Shown here in pieces: positions 36,363-45,167 of a stretch of DNA of 64,000 nt (within the stretch, counting starts at the first letter, position 1; each line of letters begins with the position of its first letter). The notes beneath the pieces are model-generated. The model worked only from the letters and a program-made list of their open reading frames with translations. It was not told where the DNA came from and made no database searches. A program made the position numbers and the translations under genes. This stretch comes from Chitinophagaceae bacterium UBA7600 (GTDB lineage: Bacteria; Bacteroidota; Bacteroidia; Chitinophagales; Chitinophagaceae), in contig DLKC01000020.1 in assembly GCA_002478885.1 (NCBI GenBank), positions 1-64,000 on the forward strand, in the 5' to 3' direction.

Positions 36363-36382
36363 GTACAAGAGTGCGACGCAAC
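36363..36382 (-). repeat. TGCGTCGCA dispersed element in a divergent promoter region
   Basis: The reverse copy GTACAAGAGTGCGACGCAAC is followed by AGTCGATGCTATTTTG and then GTGCCGGGCTCAAAATAA. It lies 58 bp upstream of the VTT start and about 70 bp from the putative -7 box at 36451. Confidence 0.9.
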
Positions 36383-36450
36383 AGTCGATGCTATTTTGTA
36401 TGGTGCCGGGCTCAAAATAAAAATGCGCCACGCGTATAAGATTGCATCAG

Positions 36451-36458
36451 TACTTTTG
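36451..36458 (+). promoter_or_regulatory. Bacteroidota-type -7 box (TAnnTTTG)
   Basis: TACTTTTG matches the TAnnTTTG consensus of the Bacteroidota primary sigma factor and lies 20 bp before the ATG of the sugar dehydrogenase gene. A well-spaced -33 TTG is not obvious, so this is a moderate call. Confidence 0.4.
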
Positions 36459-36477
36459 CGGCCACAAAAGCCGCCGC

Positions 36478-37713
36478 ATGAAACAATTCTGTTTGAAACC
36501 GTTGCTTATAATTTTGTCTCTGTGTTTATCACAATGCTTATTCAGCCAAAACTATGCTACCATCAATATCCAGGCCGATGCGAAACTGCAATTGCCCGCA
36601 GGTTTTACAGCAACTGTTGTAGCGGAAGGCTTGCCGGGAGCGAGGCATATTGCGGTAACCAAACAAGGTGGCGTTTATATAAAACTTTCTCAACTGAAAA
36701 ATGGCAAAGGAATTATTTACCTGAAGGATACAAATGGCGATGGAAGTTTTGACATGCAAACTGCATTCGGTGATTACCCCGGCACAGGCATTTACATAAA
36801 GGATGATTATTTGTACGCGTCTTCGAATGATGATGTGTTCCGTTATCAACTCGATAGGAATGGCGAAGTAATGCATCCAGATGCGCCTGAAAGAATTATA
36901 ACAGGACTAGTCAATCACAATCGCGATAATTCAAAATCAATAACAGTTGATAACAAAAACAACATCTATGTAAATGTTGGCTCTTATCTTAATGCCTGTA
37001 TTGTTGATCCAAACGCAAAGATGGCGACAACGCCCTGTCCGTTACTGGATTCAGCCGGTGGTATCTGGCAGTTTAAAACCAACAGACTTAACCAGCAAAT
37101 AAAAGATGCGGTTCATTACGGAATTGGGTTCAAAAATGTGGTTGGGCTTGACTGGAACAGCAAAACAAATTCTCTGTTTATGCTGCAGCACGGCAGAGAT
37201 CAATTGCACGATCTTTACCCGCAATATTATTCTGAAGAACAGGCAAAAATGCTTCCAGCCGAGACGATGTATGAAGTGCATAAAGGCACCGATGGTGGCT
37301 GGCCTTATGTTTATTACGATCACTTTCAACACAAAAAAATATTGTCGCCTGAATATGGTGGCGATGGCAAAAAAACTGGTGGCGAAAATGCTGCTGACCC
37401 ATTGGTCGCTTTCCCGGCACACCTTGCACCCAATGGCTTGCTGTTTTACACCGGCAACAATTTTCCGGCGAAATATAAGAATGGTGCTTTCATTGCTTTT
37501 CATGGTAAATCTCCTGAATTACAAAAAGGATATTTTCTTGGTTTTATAGCTTTTAAAAATGGTAAGCCATCTGGCGAATGGGAAACGTTTGCAAGCAACT
37601 TTACCACAGATAATATTGCGCACAAGCCATGTGGGCTTGCGCTTGCTCCGGATGGTTCGCTATATGTTACCGACGACGCAAACGGAAACATTTACCATAT
37701 TCAGTTCAAGTAG
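36478..37713 (+). CDS. Secreted sorbosone/glucose dehydrogenase-like beta-propeller (PQQ-type)
   Basis: The 411-residue protein starts at the ATG at 36478 (MKQFCLKPLLIILSLCLSQC), with a signal peptide to about 23. The propeller matches the soluble glucose/sorbosone dehydrogenase family, with LPAGFTATVVAEGLPGARHI, YLKDTNGDGSFD, GIGFKNVVGLDW and HGRDQLHDLYP. Members oxidise sugars in the periplasm using PQQ, although many Bacteroidota homologues are not characterised. It lies opposite a GH5 gene, 19 bp from its stop. Confidence 0.8.
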   Translation: MKQFCLKPLLIILSLCLSQCLFSQNYATINIQADAKLQLPAGFTATVVAEGLPGARHIAVTKQGGVYIKLSQLKNGKGIIYLKDTNGDGSFDMQTAFGDYPGTGIYIKDDYLYASSNDDVFRYQLDRNGEVMHPDAPERIITGLVNHNRDNSKSITVDNKNNIYVNVGSYLNACIVDPNAKMATTPCPLLDSAGGIWQFKTNRLNQQIKDAVHYGIGFKNVVGLDWNSKTNSLFMLQHGRDQLHDLYPQYYSEEQAKMLPAETMYEVHKGTDGGWPYVYYDHFQHKKILSPEYGGDGKKTGGENAADPLVAFPAHLAPNGLLFYTGNNFPAKYKNGAFIAFHGKSPELQKGYFLGFIAFKNGKPSGEWETFASNFTTDNIAHKPCGLALAPDGSLYVTDDANGNIYHIQFK

Positions 37714-37732
37714 AAAGACGGCCTTTTTTATA

Positions 37733-38875
37733 TTATTGCTTTGTCATAAGATCAAGCAATTTTTTATCGAGCTTGTGCCCGTACCAATCTTCATATGCAA
37801 CATCTTCACGCTTTGAATCGAGTACGCCAAAATCGCCGATAAAGTTCCATAAAGCAAAGCCAATATTATTGGAAGACAGGATATCGAGCACATCTCCAAA
37901 CCATGCAAGAAAAACTTCGTGCGGTGTTTTATTCCAGCAGCCACATTCGCCGCAATGCACGCCGGCACCGCTTTTGGAAAGATCGATCCACGGCTTGTAA
38001 TAAGTTCCCAGCATTTCGCGGCTCAGGTATTTTTCGCCAACCTGACCAGGCCATTTTGGTTCGGGCATATGCTCCGGATCTTTATTGGCCCAGGGTGCTT
38101 TATAATGCGAAATGCTTCCCGGGTTATAGCCCCTGCAACTCTGCGCAATATCAAGATCAGTAATCTCTGTGATAACAGTATTGCCAACATTATTACCATC
38201 TGCTATAACGAGGTGATTTGAATTTTCTTTCCTTATCGCTGCCAATGCTTCCTGCGCCACTTTACGATAAACATCTCCGGGTACAGGTCCTGAATGCGAA
38301 TGCTGATCATTCATATCATCACGCATGCTCGGCTCATTAACCAAATCAAAGCTTATTCTACTTCTCGAAACATTCTTATAGCGTTTTGCCCACATGTTCC
38401 AGTGAAAATAAAACGCCTTTTGCGCCGCTTCGTCTTTCCACAAATTATAAGGCTCGTGAAAACCAGCGTTGATGCAATAACCTGGCGCACGATGTAAGTT
38501 AAGACTCACATGCAAGCCATATTTATGCGCCATAGTAACAAGCGAATCAATTTGCTCCACCGCCTTTTGATTAATGTTATAAACCTGTTCAGGCACGATG
38601 TCTTTATTCCTGTCAAAATCAAGATAACAAGGATAAGCAATCGGTATGCGAACGAAGTCAAATCCCCAACCTTGCATCCATTTAAAATGATCTTCTGTTG
38701 TTGAAAGGTTACCGGTCAAAGGTTTTGGCGAGAAAAAGTCAGTTAGGTTAAAACCCTTCCATTTAGGTAGTTTGTTTGTTGCTGCAGTTAATGGTGATGA
38801 TAAAACTTTTGTACTGGTTAAGCCAATAGCCGCAGCCGCCATGCCGCTGTTTTTAATGAATGACCTGCGTTTCAT
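37733..38875 (-). CDS. Glycoside hydrolase family 5 (cellulase-like)
   Basis: The 380-residue protein starts at the ATG at 38875. It has a twin-arginine-like signal (MKRRSFIKNSGMAAAAIGLT). The GH5 TIM barrel has the acid/base Glu181 in FDLVNEPSM and the nucleophile Glu310 in GVHCGECGCWN. Other family residues are visible in GFDFVRIPIAYP and LHVSLNLHRAPG. It probably cleaves a beta-linked glucan or mannan outside the cytoplasm. It is a single gene. Confidence 0.9.
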   Translation of the reverse strand: MKRRSFIKNSGMAAAAIGLTSTKVLSSPLTAATNKLPKWKGFNLTDFFSPKPLTGNLSTTEDHFKWMQGWGFDFVRIPIAYPCYLDFDRNKDIVPEQVYNINQKAVEQIDSLVTMAHKYGLHVSLNLHRAPGYCINAGFHEPYNLWKDEAAQKAFYFHWNMWAKRYKNVSRSRISFDLVNEPSMRDDMNDQHSHSGPVPGDVYRKVAQEALAAIRKENSNHLVIADGNNVGNTVITEITDLDIAQSCRGYNPGSISHYKAPWANKDPEHMPEPKWPGQVGEKYLSREMLGTYYKPWIDLSKSGAGVHCGECGCWNKTPHEVFLAWFGDVLDILSSNNIGFALWNFIGDFGVLDSKREDVAYEDWYGHKLDKKLLDLMTKQ

Positions 38876-38999
38876 TTCTGTTGATTTGATCTTTAAATAT
38901 ATCATGAAATGTTTAAAGCTCTTTCACCTGGCAAGAAGCATACATGCAGCAATTAAAGCAGGATTTTTTTGAACGGGCTTTCGCCTGTAAATCGGCATT

Positions 39000-39019
39000 G
39001 TTGCGTCGCACTCTTGTAC
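39000..39019 (+). repeat. TGCGTCGCA dispersed element
   Basis: The consensus copy GTTGCGTCGCACTCTTGTAC lies 18 bp after the end of the S33-type hydrolase, in the 161-bp gap to the GH5 start. GAACGGGCTTTCGCC is on its outer flank. Confidence 0.9.
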
Positions 39020-39036
39020 TTCAAAGCGCTACGCCG

Positions 39037-40065
39037 TTACTTGTTTAGAAAGCTTCTTATTGTATTTAAATAAAGCTGTGGCTGCTCAACCTGAATAAAG
39101 TGCCCGGCTCCAGGTATTAATGCTAACTGGTGGTTTTTGAAAAGCTGGAGGTATTCATTTGTAAAGCCCCATGGCTGATTATCGCATTGACCTTTCATTA
39201 CCAGAACGGGAATGTTTAGTTGTTGTATTTTGTTACGTACGTCTGCAGTTTTTTGCAGGCTGTTAAAAGTCATGAGTCCGGCGTAATAGCCATAACCTGC
39301 GTCTTGCCTCGGAATAGCCGCCGTGTCGCAAACAGTTGACCGGTTAACAAGAGCACTTTGATAAGTTACAAAATCATCCGCTTCTTTATCTGTCGCCAGT
39401 TTTTTTCCAAAGGATGAAGCAAAATATGCCATGCATTTTGTCCGGATGTTTGCAGACTCACTATTGCCTTCCGCATTTGTGTAGAATGGCTGTTTCAACT
39501 GAAAGCTGTCAGGCGCTTCTATGCTGCGTAAGGCAAGGTTTACCGGGTAAATAGGCCCCGGGCTAGTGAAAATTATTTTGTGAACAAGTGTTGGGTTCTC
39601 CGCTGCGAACAACGCGGCCAGGATTGCTCCCCACGACTGGCCGATTAGTATCACTTTTTCTGCGCCAATCTTTTTAATTATTTCCCGCAGGTCATTTATA
39701 TGTCTTGAAACCGTGTATTGTTTTATGTCATCAAGCCGGTTTGAATAGCCGCTTCCAACCTGGTCGTAGAGATAAACATCATAACCATTTTGTGCAAGCG
39801 GTGCGAGTGTTTCAATATTTGATCCGGTAATATGGCCGCCTGGCCCTCCATGCAAATAAATAACAGGATAAAGCTTTTTGTTTAAATCTGCATGTATGAT
39901 TGTGTAAGCAATATCAGACCCGGTTGGTAAAATCCAATGTGTTGTATCCACGCGGGTTGCTAATGCAGGGACGCCGTAACTCCGTGGATAAAATACTTTG
40001 AACAGGAGCAACAGCAATGTAAATATTGCGATGATTATGAGAGACCGTAGGAAGTTTTTCTTCAT
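39037..40065 (-). CDS. Alpha/beta hydrolase, proline iminopeptidase-like (S33)
   Basis: The 342-residue protein starts at the ATG at 40065 (MKKNFLRSLIIIAIF); the frame is open for another 64 codons through a repeat element and into the next gene, which is not credible coding. It has an N-terminal membrane anchor. The oxyanion motif is HGGPGG, the nucleophile elbow GQSWG and the terminal His is in GAGHFIQVEQP, the S33 prolyl-aminopeptidase pattern. It probably cleaves small peptides or esters at the outer face of the inner membrane. Confidence 0.85.
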   Translation of the reverse strand: MKKNFLRSLIIIAIFTLLLLLFKVFYPRSYGVPALATRVDTTHWILPTGSDIAYTIIHADLNKKLYPVIYLHGGPGGHITGSNIETLAPLAQNGYDVYLYDQVGSGYSNRLDDIKQYTVSRHINDLREIIKKIGAEKVILIGQSWGAILAALFAAENPTLVHKIIFTSPGPIYPVNLALRSIEAPDSFQLKQPFYTNAEGNSESANIRTKCMAYFASSFGKKLATDKEADDFVTYQSALVNRSTVCDTAAIPRQDAGYGYYAGLMTFNSLQKTADVRNKIQQLNIPVLVMKGQCDNQPWGFTNEYLQLFKNHQLALIPGAGHFIQVEQPQLYLNTIRSFLNK

Positions 40066-40103
40066 GTGAGTTACTGTATTTTTTTGCCGACCAGGGCTAT
40101 ACA

Positions 40104-40123
40104 GTAAACGAGTGCGACGCAAG
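40104..40123 (-). repeat. TGCGTCGCA dispersed element
   Basis: The reverse copy GTAAACGAGTGCGACGCAAG lies in the 94-bp gap between the quinoprotein dehydrogenase and the S33 hydrolase, genes that would otherwise look like one operon. Confidence 0.85.
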
Positions 40124-40159
40124 TAAAGTATAATAGCAGCAGCGAAGCTGGGTATAAAA

Positions 40160-42352
40160 TTATTTTTCTCCAGGTAACGCAAATGCCAGGTATGCGTCGC
40201 TGGCTTTTGTTCCAAGTTTACCGCCACCACATGCAATAACGAGGTATTGTTTACCATTTAATTCATACATAGCCGGTGTTGCAAAACCAGGAGCAGGCAG
40301 TTTATATTCCCACAATAATTTGCCGTTAGTTTTATTAAAGCCGCGGATTTTGCCGTCTCTTGTGGCCGCTATAAACACAACACCGCCGGCTGTAACGACA
40401 GGGCCACCATAATTTTCGGTACCAGTTCGCGGTATTCCCTTCGCGGTTAATTCTTCGTACTCACCCAACACGGTTTTCCAGACGAGTTCGCCGGTGTTGA
40501 GGTCAATTGCATTTAACGTTCCCCATGGCGGAATTATAGCGGGGTAGCCTTCAGGTGTAAGGAATTTTGTGTAGCCGGTCATTTTATACGGCATGATGTT
40601 GATACTGTCGATTTTTACAACTGGCGGTATGAATTGCTTTTGTTGCTCGTTCTTCAGATCAAGTACAAAACTGGCGATTGCTTTCTTTTCTTCATCTGCA
40701 AGTCGGTTGAATGCCGGCATCATCCTCCTGCCGCTGTTGATTAATGAAACAAACTGCTCTTCATTGTATTTTTTATTTACATCGATAAGTGTTGGCGTGT
40801 TGCCCCTGCCCTTTTTATCATCGCCGTGACAAGTCATACAGGTTTGCATATATATTCGCTGCCCTGCCTGCAGATAGTTTTCATTTTTGGGTAATTCCGG
40901 CTTATTATCGACCATTTGTTGCACATTAACCATTTCGTTGGCATTGATATACATTATTCCTGTTGCAGGATCGAATGCAGGGCCGCCCCATTCGGCGCCA
41001 CCATCGTAGCCGGGGAAAACAAGCGTGGGTGTTTTACCCGGTGGTATATTCATTTTGCCGTAACGGTAACCTTTCATAAGTGCTTGTATCTTTTTCCTTG
41101 AGCTATCAGGCATGTAAGGATTAATATCATCTGCAGTCAGCGTTTGTCTTACAAACGGTGCCGGCCTTACAGGTATTGGTTGAGTTGGCCATACTTGTTC
41201 ACCGGCGAGCTCACTCACGGTGTCGGCTGGCACTTCGTTAATTTCAAAAACAGGTTTCCCCGTTTCTCTTTCAAACACATAGACCATCCCGTTTTTTGTG
41301 GGCTGTGCAACGGCATCGATCTTTTTCCCGTCTTTGTTTATCGTGACAAGCGCAGGCGGCGTTGGAAGATCTTTATCCCAAAGATCATGATGCATAAACT
41401 GGAAATGCCAGATGCGTTTGCCTGTTGCCGCATCAATCGCGATTAGGCAATTGGCAAAAAGGTTGGCACCTTTTCTTTTGCCACCATAAAAATCATACGC
41501 CGCGGAGCCAGTAGCGGCAAACAATATTCCCCGTCTTTCGTCGAGTGAAAAACCGCTCCATGGATTAGCGCCACCGAGGTATTTATAAGCAGTTGTATCC
41601 TGCCATGTATCGAAACCATACTCGCCCGGCTGAGGAATTGTGTGAAAGATCCATTTCAATTTGCCGGTACGTACATCATAGGCTCTTATGTGACCTGGAG
41701 CCGAAGGCGGCGCTTCATCTACCCTTGCTCCAATGATCAAAAGATCTTTGTAAATTATTCCAGGTGAAGTAGCGACAACAAAAAGGTCATGTACATCGCG
41801 GCCGAGATCGTTGTGCAAATCTATATAGCCACTGTCAGCAAAACTGCTGATTGGCTTGCCTGTGTTTGCATCAATGGCATAGGTGTTGGAACCTGCAGTA
41901 AAGAAAATACGTTTGTCATCTTTTCCATCTGTCCAGTATGCCACACCACGGCTATTGATCATGATATGGAAGGCGAAACGGTTGGCATCAAAATCTGTTT
42001 TTGCATTCGCATCAAAAACCCATTTTTCCTTCCCTGTCGCGGCATCGATGGCAAACAATTTCATCTGCGGGCCAACGCCGTACAATATACCATCGACCAT
42101 TATCGGATTGCATTGTATCTGCGAATGATTTACGGTGTCTGCATCGCCAGTATGATAAGCCCATGCTACGGTTAGTTCGTATACATTGTTTGTGTCAATC
42201 TGCGTAAGCGATGAATAGCGGATCATGTCTTTTGAACCGCCATAGTTGGGCCAGCCGGTATATGCGTTTTGTTGGTTGCTGTTACAAGCCGCCAGAGCGA
42301 CCAGCCAAAACGCAAAAAATATAATGCGGTAACCAGTTATCTTATTTGTCAT
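40160..42352 (-). CDS. PQQ-dependent dehydrogenase lipoprotein with built-in cytochrome c
   Basis: The 730-residue lipoprotein (lipobox LAAC, Cys23) has an eight-bladed quinoprotein propeller. Repeating tryptophan-docking motifs include AIDAATGKEKWVFDA, IDAATGKRIWHFQF and IDLNTGELVWKTV. A haem c motif CMTCH lies in an inserted domain at about residue 515. This arrangement matches quinoprotein alcohol/glucose dehydrogenases that pass electrons from sugar or alcohol oxidation to the respiratory chain. No PQQ synthesis genes occur in the window. Confidence 0.88.
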   Translation of the reverse strand: MTNKITGYRIIFFAFWLVALAACNSNQQNAYTGWPNYGGSKDMIRYSSLTQIDTNNVYELTVAWAYHTGDADTVNHSQIQCNPIMVDGILYGVGPQMKLFAIDAATGKEKWVFDANAKTDFDANRFAFHIMINSRGVAYWTDGKDDKRIFFTAGSNTYAIDANTGKPISSFADSGYIDLHNDLGRDVHDLFVVATSPGIIYKDLLIIGARVDEAPPSAPGHIRAYDVRTGKLKWIFHTIPQPGEYGFDTWQDTTAYKYLGGANPWSGFSLDERRGILFAATGSAAYDFYGGKRKGANLFANCLIAIDAATGKRIWHFQFMHHDLWDKDLPTPPALVTINKDGKKIDAVAQPTKNGMVYVFERETGKPVFEINEVPADTVSELAGEQVWPTQPIPVRPAPFVRQTLTADDINPYMPDSSRKKIQALMKGYRYGKMNIPPGKTPTLVFPGYDGGAEWGGPAFDPATGIMYINANEMVNVQQMVDNKPELPKNENYLQAGQRIYMQTCMTCHGDDKKGRGNTPTLIDVNKKYNEEQFVSLINSGRRMMPAFNRLADEEKKAIASFVLDLKNEQQKQFIPPVVKIDSINIMPYKMTGYTKFLTPEGYPAIIPPWGTLNAIDLNTGELVWKTVLGEYEELTAKGIPRTGTENYGGPVVTAGGVVFIAATRDGKIRGFNKTNGKLLWEYKLPAPGFATPAMYELNGKQYLVIACGGGKLGTKASDAYLAFALPGEK

Positions 42353-42522
42353 AGCGGCAATTGGTTAAAGCTGTAAAAAAGTGAACGTAAAAAAAGTCAA
42401 AATGAGCAGAGAAAAAGTCATCTTCGACCATGATGGGCTGAACTCGTTAGTGAGTTATGCCGGATGAGCCGGCACTACCGCACAAACGTTGCTGCCACAG
42501 AAATCCAAAACTGACAAAAAAA

Positions 42523-44001
42523 TCAACTCATCCAATTCTTAGCAGCGCTGGCAGTCCACTTGGTCGTTATTTTTTTAAGGTTTGTCCAGAAACGTACGCC
42601 ATCCATTCCGGTAATATCGCCATAACCAAACCGGCTGCTGTTCCAACCGCCAAAGGAAAATGGTTCACGGGGCACCGGAACGCCAATGTTGACGCCGATC
42701 ATACCCGCGCTTGCTTTTTCTGAAAAGTATCGCGCAGTGCCGCCGTTTGTAGTGTAGATTGCTGCAGCGTTGCCATACGGATTGGCATTTTCTATTGCAA
42801 GTGCTTCATCAAGCGAACCAACTCGCAACACGGTAAGTACCGGCCCAAATATCTCATCACAGGCGCACTCGTTTGTTGGCTCTACTCCTGCTATAATCGT
42901 TGGGTTTACATAATTGCCCTGCTCTTTTCCTTTCACAAAAGCATTACGGCCGTCAACCAGAATATCCGCACCATTTTGCTCAGCTCTTGTAATATAATTT
43001 TCGATACGCTGCTTTGCAGCAGGGCTTATTACCGCACCAAGATTAATACCTGCCCTGATCTTTTGCGCCTCCGCTATGATCTTTTCAAGAATATGATCGG
43101 AGTTACCAACGAGTATCAACACGCTCGCTGCCATGCAACGCTGACCTGCGCAACCATAGGCACTCGCTGCAACGTTAGCGGCGGTAATGTCAGCGTCTGC
43201 ATCGGGCATAACCACCAGGTGATTTTTTGCGCCACCCAAAGCCAATACCCGTTTACCGGCCATTGTTCCTTTCTGGTAAACCAATTTTGCAACGGCTGAT
43301 GAACCAACAAATCCAACTGCTTTTATATCATTGTTATCAAGCAAGGCCTCTACTGTTGTTTTATCACCATGCACAATATTGTAAACACCCTTCGGCAAAC
43401 CTGCGCGCTGCAGGTATTCAGCCAGCACATTCGGTGTAAGCGGGACTTGCTCTGATGGCTTATGAATAAAAGTGTTGCCGGTGCCTATTGCAATCGGTAT
43501 CATCCATAATGGCACCATTGCTGGAAAGTTAAAGGGCGTAATGCCAGCCACAACACCCAATGGGTAACGCCTCGATGCGCAATCTACGCCGCGGCTTACT
43601 TCGAGTAGTTCCTGATTGTAAATCTGCGGCAGCGAGGTAGCGAATTCCGTTACTTCAAGGCCCTTTTCAATCTCAGCTTTTGATTCGCTATGTGTTTTGC
43701 CATTCTCTTCACTAACCAATTCAGCAAGGGCATTGAGGTCGTTTTCTACGAGTTGTTTAAACCGGAATAATACTTGCGCACGGTCTTTAACCGGTACTTC
43801 GCTCCACGATGCAAATGCATTTTTTGCAACGTTCACCGCATCCCTTACCAGGTTACCGTCAGCCACTGGAACATTACCAATCACCGAACCATCGAGGGGA
43901 GAGTTTACTTCAATAACCGGCGCATCCTGCTGCAAGGTTTCTTCGCCATTAATATAGTGCCCGGTTGTTTTTACCCTGGCAGATGAAAGCACATCATTCA
44001 T
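42523..44001 (-). CDS. mmsA: CoA-acylating methylmalonate-semialdehyde dehydrogenase
   Basis: The 492-residue protein starts at the ATG at 44001 (MNDVLSSARVKTTGHYING). It is an aldehyde dehydrogenase of the MMSDH/IolA branch, with NAD-binding FVGSSAVAK, the catalytic Cys in GCAGQRCMA and the family stretch PFNFPAMVPLWMIPIAIGTG. It converts methylmalonate or malonate semialdehyde to propionyl- or acetyl-CoA, using NAD and CoA, in valine, pyrimidine or inositol breakdown. It is a single transcription unit; a large intergenic region with paired repeats lies upstream. Confidence 0.92.
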   Translation of the reverse strand: MNDVLSSARVKTTGHYINGEETLQQDAPVIEVNSPLDGSVIGNVPVADGNLVRDAVNVAKNAFASWSEVPVKDRAQVLFRFKQLVENDLNALAELVSEENGKTHSESKAEIEKGLEVTEFATSLPQIYNQELLEVSRGVDCASRRYPLGVVAGITPFNFPAMVPLWMIPIAIGTGNTFIHKPSEQVPLTPNVLAEYLQRAGLPKGVYNIVHGDKTTVEALLDNNDIKAVGFVGSSAVAKLVYQKGTMAGKRVLALGGAKNHLVVMPDADADITAANVAASAYGCAGQRCMAASVLILVGNSDHILEKIIAEAQKIRAGINLGAVISPAAKQRIENYITRAEQNGADILVDGRNAFVKGKEQGNYVNPTIIAGVEPTNECACDEIFGPVLTVLRVGSLDEALAIENANPYGNAAAIYTTNGGTARYFSEKASAGMIGVNIGVPVPREPFSFGGWNSSRFGYGDITGMDGVRFWTNLKKITTKWTASAAKNWMS

Positions 44002-44122
44002 ATGAGAGATTTTATTTTTTGCAAACATCGTAGCGCAGGTAAGTTACAGCAGGAAGTTTGTACAATGCGGGTATGCAATAAAATATTTTATGGCACCTGC
44101 TTAGCACATGTATTGGGCTTTA

Positions 44123-44233
44123 CTTGCGTCGCACTATTCAACGCTTTTATCACTGTGCGACAAAAATGTTTATTTCGTCAAAACTATTTTTTTGGCCTGG
44201 CCGAACTCCTGCTGCTGAAGAGTGCGACGCAAC
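44123..44233. repeat. Inverted pair of TGCGTCGCA elements in a 437-bp gap
   Basis: The gap 44002-44438 contains a forward copy at 44123-44142 (CTTGCGTCGCACTATTCAAC) and a reverse copy at 44214-44233 (GCTGAAGAGTGCGACGCAAC) with 71 nt between. A partial core GTGCGACAAAAA sits inside at about 44156. The forward flank ATTGGGCTTTAC is nearly the same as at 46635. Confidence 0.88.
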
Positions 44234-44268
44234 CAAAGCAGCCACGATTACAGTAGCCCGGTACATAA

Positions 44269-44293
44269 AAAGACCCGCTGACGACAGGTCTTT
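44269..44293 (-). terminator. Weak terminator hairpin
   Basis: AAAGACC (44269-44275) pairs with GGTCTTT (44287-44293) around 11 nt, with a T run on the minus strand. It may end transcription of the DUF1801 gene, 146 bp upstream. Confidence 0.5.
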
Positions 44294-44438
44294 CTATTTA
44301 GTTGTGCATCTGAAATATTCTTTTGCTGCAGTTAACCGTGTAAAATTCCGCCGCGAATAAGGATTACTTTGATAAAATAAATGGGCGCTATAATACCTTG
44401 TGGTATGGTGCGACCGCGTATCAGAGCATTTATTACAA

Positions 44439-44819
44439 TCATTGCTTCCATTTCGCATCATTCTGCTGGCTTTCTTTTACCCGGAACCGGGTAATCTTTT
44501 TTATCAGCGTAAGTGGCAAAGGCTTATCGTGCGGAAATTGAACAGAGCTTTCGGCTTTGTGATATTTTGCAAGGTCTTTAGCAAACTTGAGTATGGCAGA
44601 CGGCGTTGGGTAAAACCCAATATGATTTTTAAACACGGCAAATGTAACAAGTATGCGACTGTAAGAATATGCTGGCATGCCCCATTTCAAGCCCTGCTCT
44701 GCCCCTGGAGCGGCAGAAAGAATACATTCATGCATTTGCCAAAGTCTTTCTTTTGTTGCTTCCGGTGCCAAATCGATATACTCTTCAATCGTCTTTGGTT
44801 TTATTTTATCTGTTGCCAT
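44439..44819 (-). CDS. DUF1801-family protein (iron-chaperone-like)
   Basis: The 126-residue cytoplasmic protein starts at the ATG at 44819 (MATDKIKPKTIEEYI). DUF1801 features are IDLAPEATKERLWQMHECIL, LKWGMPAYSYS and VFKNHIGFYPTPSAI. The family includes YdhG-type proteins with proposed frataxin-like roles, though that function is not settled. It is a single gene flanked on both sides by repeat-rich intergenic DNA. Confidence 0.85.
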   Translation of the reverse strand: MATDKIKPKTIEEYIDLAPEATKERLWQMHECILSAAPGAEQGLKWGMPAYSYSRILVTFAVFKNHIGFYPTPSAILKFAKDLAKYHKAESSVQFPHDKPLPLTLIKKITRFRVKESQQNDAKWKQ

Positions 44820-44941
44820 CGTTAGTACTTTTAGAAACAAAGTTTTTTGAGTAGTGCCGTTTAACTACATTAATCCCATTGGAGCCGAAACTACACAGCC
44901 TATTTTTTTGTTCCCAACACCTGTATTTCAATTAAGCTTTA

Positions 44942-45131
44942 GTTGCGTCGCACTCTTTTACGTTGAAAACAACATTGAGCAAAAAAGTTCAAGTTCGACT
45001 AAGAACATGGTGCTGTGATGTTTCATTTGTAACGTTTCCATTTAGCAATGGCCAGAAACAAAATGATAACCGCGATTACGCATTTTTATTTTGCCGATCA
45101 AAAAACCGAGCCCTGAAGTGAGTGACACAAC
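44942..45131. repeat. Type A and type B elements in inverted orientation in a 348-bp gap
   Basis: The gap 44820-45167 holds a forward type A copy at 44942-44961 (GTTGCGTCGCACTCTTTTAC) and a reverse type B copy at 45112-45131 (CCTGAAGTGAGTGACACAAC). The flank after the latter, CGGCTATGCCAATTGCAC, matches that at 23598. Nothing else is recognisable. Confidence 0.85.
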
Positions 45132-45167
45132 CGGCTATGCCAATTGCACTAAAGCCGATGCCATGAA

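Noticed and set aside
40066..40257. N-terminal extension of the S33-type hydrolase
   Set aside because: The extension would read through a repeat element and overlap the quinoprotein gene by about 100 bp; the ATG at 40065 precedes a membrane anchor.
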